The notes under the pieces: generated by a model | Databases searched by the model: none | Told to the model about the DNA's origin: nothing | Seen by the model: the letters and a program-made list of their open reading frames with translations, nothing else | Translations under genes and position numbers: made by a program | Assembly: GCF_027483985.1 (NCBI RefSeq) | Contig: NZ_JAIXTJ010000020.1 | Span: 186,001-250,000, forward strand | DNA length: 64,000 bases | Origin: Flavobacterium sp. | Lineage (GTDB): Bacteria; Bacteroidota; Bacteroidia; Flavobacteriales; Flavobacteriaceae | Direction of reading: 5' to 3' | Shown: in pieces, positions 26,359 to 35,221 of the stretch | Numbering within the stretch: the first letter of the stretch is position 1 | How the letters are laid out: each line of letters begins with the position of its first letter

Positions 26359-28995
26359 TTAGAATCTATAAGCTATTGTTAATGAAGTTGTTCTTCCGTT
26401 AATAGATCTAGCTCTAACTATATTGTCTGTATTTTCAGTAATACTTCCTTCTTCAACTTCTGTGATACCAATAGTATCAAAAACGTTATTAATGTTTAAT
26501 GAAGCAGAAAGACCTTTAGTTAATTCAAAATTGATGAATGGATTAACATAAGCATATCCTGGCATTACTAACTTATTGTCATCTTGTGCGTAAGCTTTAG
26601 TTGTTCCGATTACTGAGAATCCAAGATTGTGTTGTTTGCTACCTCCGAATTTCAAAGCTGGAACGATGTTGTAGATAAAATCTGCTTGTCTACGAGGCTT
26701 GTTTCCATTTAACGCTGGAGTTACAACATCATCAGCAATTTCTGCTTTAGTATAAGTAACACTTCCGTTTACAGAGAAGCTTTTCACTCTATAGTTTCCT
26801 TCTAATTCTAAACCATAAGAATTGTATTTTCTTTGGATTTGTCTGATTCCACCACCAACACCACCAAAATCCCAGTTTTGTTCAGATACATTAGCATAAA
26901 ATGCTGTAGCATAAATTGCAGAGTTTTGACCTTTTCTTTTGAAACCTAATTCTGCTTGGTTTACCATATCAGCACTTAAACCAGGAACTGCAGAACCATC
27001 GTTTAATACGTTTGGTCCGAAAAGTAAACGATCAGCATTAGCTCTACCACCACGACTATATCTTGCAAAAACAGATTGGTTGTTATTTAACAAATAATTT
27101 CCACCGAAAGAGTAAGAAACATAATCATAATCGTAGTTAATTGGTTTTCTGTTAGCATTATCTACAACTGAAACATTAACTTCTGGTCCTTGAATAGTGC
27201 CATTATTATCAACATCTAAATTAAGTGCTTGCGTTGCACCTGCATAAGAACCACGAGCTTTTCCAGAATCAAAACGGAAACTAACATCGAAATTGAATTT
27301 TTCAGTAAACTTGTACTGACCCGCAACATAAGGAGCCGTTACATCATAATTAGCATCATAGTTTCTTGTACAACAGTTACCCCAAAATGGAACACCATAA
27401 GCATATAAACCATTAACAGAGTTTGGTCCAGCATTTAACAAAGCTGCATTCTCACCTTTAACTTCTAACAAATAAGAATTCCATAACCAAGACATGTTGA
27501 TGTTTTGGAATGCTTTATAATATCCTAAAGTCAAATCAAAGTCTCCGAATTTTTTAGTCAATTTCATATCATTTGTAAAGTTGTTGAAATTGTTGATTTC
27601 AGTATCAAATGTATGAATTCTCATCACTAAAGCATTGTTATTAAAAACCTGACCTGCAGATGGACCGTTAGCATAAGTTAAATTTGGAACAGAAAAACCT
27701 GTTGCAATTGAACCTGCAGTTGCTACTTCTGCTGGAAATGGAGATACGAATCTACCATTGTGATAATTTTGTCTAAAACGCTCTTCAACTTTCCAGTCAT
27801 TACCCAAGTCAAATTTCATTTCTCCACCAAAAGAAGTTGCTACCGGACGCATTCCATCTGCTAAGTTACTTCTTCTTCTTTCGCCATCAGCACCCATAGT
27901 TAAGTTGTCTAAAAAGTAAGGACTGTGTGGTGTATCGTGACGGATATCAAAATTAGCCAATGAACTCCAATTTGGATTAGCATTTGTTCCTGATACTTTT
28001 ACAGGCATTGGTAAATAACCTATTGATCTATCATTTAAATATTTAAAATACAAACGAACATAACCTTTTTCAAATTCTTTAGTCATATTAGCTTTAAATT
28101 GACCTCCTAAATTTGCAGTATAACCAGCATTTCTTGGTCCTTCACCTTGACGGAAGAAACCACCAACGTGAAAACGTAAAGTTTCAGAAATAGGAGAACC
28201 ATATTCAAAATCAGTTCTGTTATTTCCAAAATCAACTCCAATTGATTGCATTAATGAACCACCTTCTCTTTTACCATCTTTACTGATAAAGTTGATGATA
28301 CCTGCAGGAGAGTTACTTGCTAAAGTAGAAGCTGAACCTCCTCTAATTGCTTCAACTCTGCTAATTGTTTGATCATTTCTTACAAATATATCAGCATTAC
28401 CGAAAGCTACGTCACCAAATTGCATCACAGGCATTCCGTCTTCGTGAAGTTGTAAAAATTTTGCACCACCAGAAGCAATTGGAATTCCACGAACAGTAAT
28501 GTTTGCATTACCTTCTCCTCCAGTTGATTCTGATTTGATACCAGGTAATAATCTAAACAATTCTGCGGTTGCTCTTGGCGCACCTTGCTCAATTTGAGCA
28601 ACAGAAACAGAACTAATAGAAACACTCGATTGAATTTTTGAGCGCGGATTAATTACTCCAGTTACTACAACTTCTTCAAGAGAAGTTGCTTCTTGCTCTA
28701 ATTGTAGGTTAGCAACTGTTGCGCCGCTGATGGTAACTTCTTTCTTCAAGGTTTTCATACCAATATAAGAAACCGTTACCGTTGTTGATCCGTTTGATAA
28801 GCCAGAAATAGCATAATTACCATCCGAATCGGTAGTTGTAGCTTTTTGCGAAACCGAAACATTTGCGCCAGAAACAACATTTCCTTTGTCATCGGTAACT
28901 TTTCCGCTCAAACTACTTTGTGAGAAAGCACTATTAAACAACAAAAGTGCTGTTAAGAATAGTAAGTTCTTCAAAAATAAAGTACTTTTTTTCAT
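26359..28995 (-). CDS. TonB-dependent outer-membrane receptor
   Basis: An 878-residue receptor. Order: signal peptide (1-25, ending AFSQ), a carboxypeptidase-regulatory-like beta domain (about 27-105), a TonB-box-like EEVVVTG near 113, a plug domain (about 120-240, with GGSASTLASNSPAGIINFI), then a 22-strand barrel that ends in SLTIAYRF with a terminal Phe. No SusD-like gene follows, so it is not a classical SusCD pair. It faces the LacI regulator across two palindromic operators and heads the sugar-use genes, so it probably imports an oligosaccharide or disaccharide. Confidence 0.88.
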   Translation of the reverse strand: MKKSTLFLKNLLFLTALLLFNSAFSQSSLSGKVTDDKGNVVSGANVSVSQKATTTDSDGNYAISGLSNGSTTVTVSYIGMKTLKKEVTISGATVANLQLEQEATSLEEVVVTGVINPRSKIQSSVSISSVSVAQIEQGAPRATAELFRLLPGIKSESTGGEGNANITVRGIPIASGGAKFLQLHEDGMPVMQFGDVAFGNADIFVRNDQTISRVEAIRGGSASTLASNSPAGIINFISKDGKREGGSLMQSIGVDFGNNRTDFEYGSPISETLRFHVGGFFRQGEGPRNAGYTANLGGQFKANMTKEFEKGYVRLYFKYLNDRSIGYLPMPVKVSGTNANPNWSSLANFDIRHDTPHSPYFLDNLTMGADGERRRSNLADGMRPVATSFGGEMKFDLGNDWKVEERFRQNYHNGRFVSPFPAEVATAGSIATGFSVPNLTYANGPSAGQVFNNNALVMRIHTFDTEINNFNNFTNDMKLTKKFGDFDLTLGYYKAFQNINMSWLWNSYLLEVKGENAALLNAGPNSVNGLYAYGVPFWGNCCTRNYDANYDVTAPYVAGQYKFTEKFNFDVSFRFDSGKARGSYAGATQALNLDVDNNGTIQGPEVNVSVVDNANRKPINYDYDYVSYSFGGNYLLNNNQSVFARYSRGGRANADRLLFGPNVLNDGSAVPGLSADMVNQAELGFKRKGQNSAIYATAFYANVSEQNWDFGGVGGGIRQIQRKYNSYGLELEGNYRVKSFSVNGSVTYTKAEIADDVVTPALNGNKPRRQADFIYNIVPALKFGGSKQHNLGFSVIGTTKAYAQDDNKLVMPGYAYVNPFINFELTKGLSASLNINNVFDTIGITEVEEGSITENTDNIVRARSINGRTTSLTIAYRF

Positions 28996-29081
28996 TTTTA
29001 AATAATTATTTGATTAGTAAATTTAGTTAATAATAATTCCGAAATTATATTTTTAATTATTAATAAATTGAATTTTTAGCA

Positions 29082-29117
29082 TCGAAAACGTTTTCGAAAC
29101 GAACGAAAACGTTTTCG
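29082..29117. promoter_or_regulatory. Twin palindromic operators for the LacI-type regulator
   Basis: Two palindromes lie between the divergent receptor and regulator genes: TCGAAAACGTTTTCGA (29082-29097, perfect 16 bp) and CGAAAACGTTTTCG (29104-29117). Both have the central CG of LacI/GalR operators. Their centres are 21 bp apart, two helical turns, so both dimers would bind the same face of the DNA. Confidence 0.85.
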
Positions 29118-29154
29118 ATTTTATATTTAAATTTTTTTTTACCATATTTGTTAA

Positions 29155-30180
29155 ATGAAAGAGACTACTTTAAAACAAATTGCAGAAACCTTAGGCATAT
29201 CGATTACAACAGTTTCTAAAGCTTTAAAAAATTATCCTGACGTAAGTGAAAAAACAAGAAAAAAAGTTTTAGAACTTTCACAGGAACTGCATTACACCCC
29301 AAACAGTTTTGCTGTAAACCTCAGAACAAAAGAATCGAGAACAATTGGATTAATTATACCCGAAGTTGTGCATCATTTTTTTTCAAATGTCATTAATGGA
29401 ATTATAGCTGAAGCAGAGAAAAACGGATATTTAGTAATTATTTTACAATCTAATGAATCGCTTGAACTAGAGAAAAAACAAGTTGAACTTTTAATCAACA
29501 AAAGAGTTGATGGTATCATTATGTCGCTTTCTAACGAATCAAATGATGATGAGCACATCAAAGAAATTTTGAAAAGAGAGATTCCCTTTGTACAATTTGA
29601 CAAAATTTCGAAATTTATACCGAGTTCAAAAGTTATAATTAACGATCAGAAAGCGGCATTTGAGGCCACAGAACATCTTATAAAAAAAGGATGCAAAAAA
29701 ATTGCCCATATTCGCGGACCTGTGAATCCACAAAATTCGATCGATCGATTTTTAGGATATAAAAAAGCGTTGGAACATTATGGAATTCCGTTTGATTATA
29801 ACCTGATTTACACTTGCAAAAATGTAACATTTGAAGAGGGAAAATTATTTGCAGAACAACTATTAAAAGAACACGAAAACATTGATGGTATTTTTGCTAT
29901 TACCGATTTGGTTGCAGTGGGTGTGATTGCCCATTTCAATGAAAACAATATTAAAGTTCCTGAAGAAATAAAAGTAATTGGCTTTAGTAATTGGTTTATG
30001 TCGCAAGTAATAACGCCAAAATTAAGTACTGTAGATCAACCGAGCTTTGAAATGGGAATACAATCCTTTCTTTTATTGTTGGAAGAAATAAATTCTAGAA
30101 AAGAAATTCTAGAATTTAAACCAAGAATAATAGAATTAGAAACTAGTATTATTGAAAGAGAATCTACTTCAAAAAAGTAA
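29155..30180 (+). CDS. LacI family transcriptional regulator
   Basis: A 341-residue regulator. The N-terminal LacI helix-turn-helix and hinge helix are visible ([20 protein letters not shown], residues 4-23; [14 protein letters not shown] to about 48). The periplasmic-binding-protein-like effector domain follows (TIGLIIPEV at 63, IDGIFAITD near 240, VIGFSN near 275). It is transcribed away from the TonB receptor, with the two CG-centred palindromes in between, so it very likely controls the locus and itself. The effector is probably a sugar or sugar phosphate from this pathway. Its 3' end overlaps queG tail to tail by 17 bases. Confidence 0.92.
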   Translation: MKETTLKQIAETLGISITTVSKALKNYPDVSEKTRKKVLELSQELHYTPNSFAVNLRTKESRTIGLIIPEVVHHFFSNVINGIIAEAEKNGYLVIILQSNESLELEKKQVELLINKRVDGIIMSLSNESNDDEHIKEILKREIPFVQFDKISKFIPSSKVIINDQKAAFEATEHLIKKGCKKIAHIRGPVNPQNSIDRFLGYKKALEHYGIPFDYNLIYTCKNVTFEEGKLFAEQLLKEHENIDGIFAITDLVAVGVIAHFNENNIKVPEEIKVIGFSNWFMSQVITPKLSTVDQPSFEMGIQSFLLLLEEINSRKEILEFKPRIIELETSIIERESTSKK

Positions 30181-31087
30181 TATTTCGCTTAAAACCTTCA
30201 AACTTTGTTCGTTTAACGGCCGAATTTTTAAAAACCTTATTAAAAGTATCGTTAGTAATTTCTTCCCAATCTTTTTTTGAGAAAGACAATAATTCTTTAT
30301 TGGGATTAAATAAAGGTTCGTTGTGCGGTTTTGAAAAACGATTCCAAGGACATACATCTTGACATACATCACAACCGAAAGCCCAATCATTGAATTTACC
30401 TTTCATTTCAACTGGTAAATTATCTTTTAACTCAATGGTATAATAAGAAATGCATTTACTACCATCGACAATGTAGGGAGAAACTATTGCTTCCGTCGGA
30501 CAAGAATCTATGCAAGCAGTACAAGTGCCACAGTGATCGGTTGTTGGCGTATCATATTCTAAATCTAAATCGATAATTAGTTCAGCAATAAAATAAAACG
30601 AACCTACTCTTTGAGTAATTAGGTTACTATTTTTTCCAATCCATCCTAATCCGCTTTTTGCGGCCCAAGCCTTATCAAGAACTGGAGCAGAATCAACAAA
30701 AGCACGACCATTTACCACACCAATTTCCGATTGAATAGAAAATAAAAGCTCTTGTAATTTTTCTTTTATCACAAAGTGATAATCCTGACCGTAAGCATAT
30801 TTTGAAATTTTATAACTATCTGCATTTTGTTCTTCCGAAGGAAAATAATTTAAAAGTAAAGAGATTACGCTTTTAGAATCATCAACAAGAAGTTTAGGAT
30901 TTAATCGTTTATCAAAATGATTTTCCATATAGGACATTTCACCATTAAGATTTTGTTTTAACCAACTTTCTAATCTTGGAGCTTCCTCTTCTAGAAATTC
31001 GGCTTTAGAAATACCACAAGAAAGAAAGCCGAGTCTTTTAGATTCGGCTTTTATAAACTTGCTGTATTTTTCTTTATTTTCAATCAC
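30164..31087 (-). CDS. queG: Epoxyqueuosine reductase
   Basis: QueG reduces epoxyqueuosine to queuosine in tRNA wobble position 34, using cobalamin and two [4Fe-4S] clusters. The 307-residue length fits. The ferredoxin-like cysteines are in [16 protein letters not shown] and, further on, [11 protein letters not shown]. The [16 protein letters not shown] segment is family-typical. It starts two bases after the ruvB stop, so they form an operon. Its end overlaps the lacI-type gene by 17 bases on the opposite strand, with no obvious terminator between. Confidence 0.95.
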   Translation of the reverse strand: MIENKEKYSKFIKAESKRLGFLSCGISKAEFLEEEAPRLESWLKQNLNGEMSYMENHFDKRLNPKLLVDDSKSVISLLLNYFPSEEQNADSYKISKYAYGQDYHFVIKEKLQELLFSIQSEIGVVNGRAFVDSAPVLDKAWAAKSGLGWIGKNSNLITQRVGSFYFIAELIIDLDLEYDTPTTDHCGTCTACIDSCPTEAIVSPYIVDGSKCISYYTIELKDNLPVEMKGKFNDWAFGCDVCQDVCPWNRFSKPHNEPLFNPNKELLSFSKKDWEEITNDTFNKVFKNSAVKRTKFEGFKRNITFLK

Positions 31088-31089
31088 AA

Positions 31090-32112
31090 TTAAAACAATC
31101 CTCCTTGAATGTTTGTTTTTATTTTACCTAAATGCTTATATGCTTTTTCAGTAACTTCTCTACCTCTCGGCGTTCTGATTATAAATCCTTCTTGAATTAA
31201 AAATGGTTCATACACTTCTTCAATTGTTTCGCCGCTTTCTGAAACAGCAGTTGCTAAAGTCGAAAGACCAACAGGACCACCTTTGAATTTATCAATTATC
31301 GTTGTTAAAATTTTATTATCCATTTCATCTAAACCGTGAGCGTCAACATTTAAAGCTTGAAGCGAATAACGAGCAATTTCAATATCAATTTTACCATTAC
31401 CTTTTATTTGCGCAAAGTCACGTACACGACGAAGCAACGCATTGGCAATTCTTGGTGTTCCTCGGCTTCTTCCAGCAATCTCAATGGCAGCTTCCATAGT
31501 TATTGGCATTCTCAGGATGGCTGAACTCCTTTGAACTATAGTAGTAAGAAGCTCGGTATTATAATACTGTAATCTACTTTGAATTCCGAATCTAGCTCTC
31601 ATTGGAGCGGTTAATAAACCGGATCGAGTGGTTGCGCCAACTAGCGTAAAAGGATTAAGATTGATTTGAACAGTTCGTGCGTTTGGACCTGATTCAATCA
31701 TAATATCAATTTTAAAATCCTCCATTGCAGAATACAAATATTCCTCAACAACGGGACTCAAACGATGAATTTCATCAATAAACAACACATCTCTTTCCTC
31801 TAAATTTGTAAGCAAACCAGCTAAATCTCCTGGCTTATCGAGCACTGGACCTGATGTTATTTTTATTCCAACACCTAATTCATTAGCCAAAATATTAGCT
31901 AAAGTAGTTTTACCTAAACCTGGTGGACCATGAAATAATGTATGATCTAAAGCTTCGTTTCTTTGATTTGCTGCTTCAACAAAAACCTTTAAATTATCTA
32001 AAACTTGATCTTGACCGGTAAAATCATCAAAAGACAAAGGCCTCAATTTCTTTTCTAAATCAAGTTCATCGGAATTATAGCCAGAATTTGTTGGATCTAA
32101 ATTTTCGTTCAT
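31090..32112 (-). CDS. ruvB: Holliday junction branch migration helicase RuvB
   Basis: RuvB is the hexameric AAA+ motor that drives branch migration with RuvA. I use the ATG at 32112 ([11 protein letters not shown], 340 residues) rather than one six codons upstream. Walker A is [12 protein letters not shown], Walker B is LFIDEIHRL, sensor 1 is GATTRSG, and the C-terminal winged helix ends with the RTPRGREVT motif. ruvA is 11 kb away in this window, so the pair is not in one operon. It is followed by queG. Confidence 0.96.
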   Translation of the reverse strand: MNENLDPTNSGYNSDELDLEKKLRPLSFDDFTGQDQVLDNLKVFVEAANQRNEALDHTLFHGPPGLGKTTLANILANELGVGIKITSGPVLDKPGDLAGLLTNLEERDVLFIDEIHRLSPVVEEYLYSAMEDFKIDIMIESGPNARTVQINLNPFTLVGATTRSGLLTAPMRARFGIQSRLQYYNTELLTTIVQRSSAILRMPITMEAAIEIAGRSRGTPRIANALLRRVRDFAQIKGNGKIDIEIARYSLQALNVDAHGLDEMDNKILTTIIDKFKGGPVGLSTLATAVSESGETIEEVYEPFLIQEGFIIRTPRGREVTEKAYKHLGKIKTNIQGGLF

Positions 32113-32148
32113 ACTACAAATATATAACAAAGTTATAAGTAAAAAAAA

Positions 32149-32172
32149 ATGCCTCTCATAAGAAAGGCATTA
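32149..32172 (-). terminator. Terminator of the act-cox operon
   Basis: A 10-bp stem (one G-T pair) AATGCCTTTC/GAGAGGCATT with a 4-base loop is followed on the minus strand by nine T. It lies just after the coxA stop at 32192. Confidence 0.85.
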
Positions 32173-32191
32173 ATTATATTGAAAGTTTATA

Positions 32192-33997
32192 TTAATGGTG
32201 TAAAACTTCTTCACCTGGTTTCATCGGAACGTTTTGCGGAACAAAATCATCATCGTGACCTGGTTTACTATAGTCATATGGCCATCTGTGTACTTCAGGA
32301 ATTTCACCTGGCCAGTTTCCGTGAATATGTTCAACTGGAGCAGTCCACTCAAGTGTATTCGATCTCCAAGGATTTTGCACAGCTCTTTTACCGTAGAATA
32401 TACTTGAAAAGAAGTTATATAAGAAAACCAATTGAAATGCACCACCAACTAAAGCAAACATTGTAATGATAACGTTTACATCTTGTAAATCATCAAATAA
32501 TGGGAAATTTGTATTAGTGTAGTAACGTCTTGGCAGACCAGCCATACCAATAAAATGCATTGGGAAGAACACTCCGTAAGCACAAATAGCAGTTACCCAG
32601 AAATGCACATAACCTAAGTTCTTATTTAACATTCTACCGAACATTTTAGGATACCAATGGTAAATACCAGCAAACATTCCATAAAGTGCAGAGATACCCA
32701 TTACCAAGTGAAAGTGAGCAACAACAAAATAGGTATCGTGCACGTTAATATCTAGCGTACTGTCACCCAAAATAATTCCTGTTAATCCACCAGTAATAAA
32801 CGTCGAAACTAAACCGATTGAGAATAACATTGCAGGGTTTAATTGCAAATTACCTTTCCATAAAGTAGTAATATAGTTAAAGGCTTTTACGGCAGAAGGA
32901 ATAGCGATCAAAAGCGTTGTAAATGTAAATACAGAACCTAAGAAAGGATTCATACCTGAAATAAACATATGGTGACCCCAAACGATTGTAGATAAAAATG
33001 CAATTGCAAGAATCGACATAATCATAGCGCGGTAACCAAAGATTGGTTTACGTGCATTAGTTGCGATAACCTCAGATGTAATTCCAAGCGCAGGCAACAA
33101 GATGATATATACTTCAGGGTGACCCAAGAACCAAAATAAATGCTCAAACAATACAGGAGAACCACCTTGGTAATTCAATACTTCACCTGCTAAATAAATA
33201 TCTGATAAAAAGAATGAAGTACCAAAACTTCTATCCATAATTAAAAGTAAAGCAGCTGATAATAAAACTGGAAAAGATATCACACCAATCACAGCAGTAA
33301 TAAAGAAAGCCCAAATTGTAAGAGGCATTCTTGTCATTGTCATACCTTTTGTTCTTAAATTGATTACAGTCACAATGTAGTTAAGCGAACCCATTAAGGA
33401 TGCAGCGATGAAAACTGCCATAGATACTAACCATAATGTCATACCTAAACCAGAACCAGCAATTGCTTGCGGTAAAGCACTTAACGGAGGATAAATCGTC
33501 CAACCAGCAGAAGCAGGTCCAGATTCAACGAAAAGAGATACTACCATAATGACACTTGATACAAAAAATAACCAATAAGAAACCATATTAAGGAATCCAG
33601 AAGCCATATCTCGTGCACCAAGCTGTAATGGGATTAATAAATTACTAAAAGTACCACTTAATGCTGCTGTCAAAACGAAAAATACCATTATAGTACCATG
33701 TATTGTAATCAATGACAAATATGCTTCGTTTGTCATAACTCCTTCTGGAGCCATTTTCTCTCCAAGGAAAAAACTAAATACTTTAAAAGATTGCTCTGGC
33801 CAAGCCAATTGCAATCTAAAAAGCAAAGACATACCAACACCCAAAATACCCATAAAAATACCAGTCAAAAGATATTGCTTAGCAATCATCTTATGATCTA
33901 TACTAAAGATATACTTTGTGATAAAAGTATCTTTGTGGTGGTGTTCATGATGATCATCGTGGTGATCATGACCGTGATTATCGTGTTCGTGACTCAT
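32192..33997 (-). CDS. coxA: Cytochrome c oxidase subunit I
   Basis: The catalytic subunit (601 residues, about 12 helices) that reduces oxygen to water at the heme a3-CuB centre and pumps protons. Ligand motifs are intact: ITIHGTIM (heme a His), GHPEVY (CuB His and cross-linked Tyr), WGHHMF (two CuB His), and AHFHLVMG (heme a3 and heme a His). The N-terminus is very His-rich: 11 His in the first 23 residues. It is the last gene of the act-cox operon. Type A aa3/caa3-like; it probably forms a supercomplex with alternative complex III as shown in F. johnsoniae. Confidence 0.96.
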   Translation of the reverse strand: MSHEHDNHGHDHHDDHHEHHHKDTFITKYIFSIDHKMIAKQYLLTGIFMGILGVGMSLLFRLQLAWPEQSFKVFSFFLGEKMAPEGVMTNEAYLSLITIHGTIMVFFVLTAALSGTFSNLLIPLQLGARDMASGFLNMVSYWLFFVSSVIMVVSLFVESGPASAGWTIYPPLSALPQAIAGSGLGMTLWLVSMAVFIAASLMGSLNYIVTVINLRTKGMTMTRMPLTIWAFFITAVIGVISFPVLLSAALLLIMDRSFGTSFFLSDIYLAGEVLNYQGGSPVLFEHLFWFLGHPEVYIILLPALGITSEVIATNARKPIFGYRAMIMSILAIAFLSTIVWGHHMFISGMNPFLGSVFTFTTLLIAIPSAVKAFNYITTLWKGNLQLNPAMLFSIGLVSTFITGGLTGIILGDSTLDINVHDTYFVVAHFHLVMGISALYGMFAGIYHWYPKMFGRMLNKNLGYVHFWVTAICAYGVFFPMHFIGMAGLPRRYYTNTNFPLFDDLQDVNVIITMFALVGGAFQLVFLYNFFSSIFYGKRAVQNPWRSNTLEWTAPVEHIHGNWPGEIPEVHRWPYDYSKPGHDDDFVPQNVPMKPGEEVLHH

Positions 33998-34020
33998 ATT
34001 ATAAAATATTATTATATTCT

Positions 34021-35202
34021 TTATTTTTTCATAGGAACTTCAGCAACTGCTGTAGTATCATTTTTTGTCGCTGTTGAATCCGCTTTTACAGGATTTTCTT
34101 CAGCTAATTTTGCAGCAGCTTCTTCAGCAGCGGCAGCTTTAACAGATTGAACTAATTTAGTTTTTTCATTCAACCATTTTTTGTAATCAGACTCATTGTC
34201 AACTACAACCTTCATCTGCATATTGTAGTGTGAAGAACCACAAATTTTGTTACATAACAAAAGGAAATCAAATTGATATGGATCTAAAGCAGTTTTACCT
34301 TCGGCAACTAGATCTTTACTTTTTCTTTCTCTAATATTATTGATATTAGCAACTTTTTCTGTCATTTCTTTTGTATCTCTCATCTCATCTGTCGTCATCG
34401 ATGGCGTAAATGCAAACTGAGTAACCATACCAGGAACACAATTCATTTGAGCTCTAAAGTGCGGCATGTAGAAAGAGTGTAATACATCTTGAGAACGCAA
34501 TTTAAAAATTACTTTTTTCCCTTTAGGTAAATGTAATTCATCAGTAACAATATCATCTTGAGCATTAGGATCAGCCAAATCAACTCCTAAAGTGTTAACA
34601 CCTTCAATTAATCTAACGTTTGCTTTACCAAGAACATTATCAGCACCAGCATATCTTGCAGTCCATTTAAATTGTTGTGCATATACTTCTATGACGATAG
34701 GCTTTTCTTCTTTCTCATTTACAAACATAATATCTGTCCAAGAATATAAACCGAAGAAAATTAAAACCGCTAAAACAATAGCTGGTATCGAACTCCAAAT
34801 AAATTCTAATTTATTGTTATCAGAAAAATAAGTAGCTACCTGACCTTTTTTTCCACTATACTTATAACCAAAATAGTGTAGCAATGCTTGCGTGATAGTT
34901 TGAACCACAAAAATAAGCATCATTGAAATCCACATCAACTGGTCTACATCTTTACCATGTTCTGAAGCTGAATTGCTCATTAAAGGAAAACCGCCATATT
35001 TAACAACACATATAATTGTTATTAAATAAATAAAACCTAAGAAACCAAATAATAAATAACCATTTATTTTATTATCGTTATCATCAGCTACCTGAGAATC
35101 ATCAGCTTGTTTACCAACTTGAGTTAGATCAAAAATTTTAGTTAGTTGCCATAAAGCAACCGATAATAAAACTAAAACAAGAAGTACTAAAATACTTGTC
35201 AT
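34021..35202 (-). CDS. coxB: Cytochrome c oxidase subunit II
   Basis: A 393-residue subunit II that receives electrons at CuA. Three hydrophobic segments are seen (about 1-16, 46-66 and 95-115 with a further one near 140-160). The cupredoxin domain carries LRSQDVLHSFYMP and the CuA loop CNKICGSSHYNM, which is the C-x3-C-x3-H-x2-M pattern, although the usual Glu two residues after the first Cys is Lys. An insertion of about 45 residues (TTDEMRD to LDPYQFDF) precedes the loop, and an Ala/Glu-rich tail of about 40 residues ends the protein. It lies between actF and coxA. Confidence 0.93.
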   Translation of the reverse strand: MTSILVLLVLVLLSVALWQLTKIFDLTQVGKQADDSQVADDNDNKINGYLLFGFLGFIYLITIICVVKYGGFPLMSNSASEHGKDVDQLMWISMMLIFVVQTITQALLHYFGYKYSGKKGQVATYFSDNNKLEFIWSSIPAIVLAVLIFFGLYSWTDIMFVNEKEEKPIVIEVYAQQFKWTARYAGADNVLGKANVRLIEGVNTLGVDLADPNAQDDIVTDELHLPKGKKVIFKLRSQDVLHSFYMPHFRAQMNCVPGMVTQFAFTPSMTTDEMRDTKEMTEKVANINNIRERKSKDLVAEGKTALDPYQFDFLLLCNKICGSSHYNMQMKVVVDNESDYKKWLNEKTKLVQSVKAAAAEEAAAKLAEENPVKADSTATKNDTTAVAEVPMKK

Positions 35203-35221
35203 TTGTTCTTTTCTTTAAATA

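Noticed and set aside
30164..30390. Second minus-strand frame of 73 codons inside queG
   Set aside because: It overlaps queG in another frame and has no recognisable start or domain.
32149..32466. Plus-strand frame opposite coxA
   Set aside because: It begins in the act-cox terminator and runs antisense to coxA; no support.
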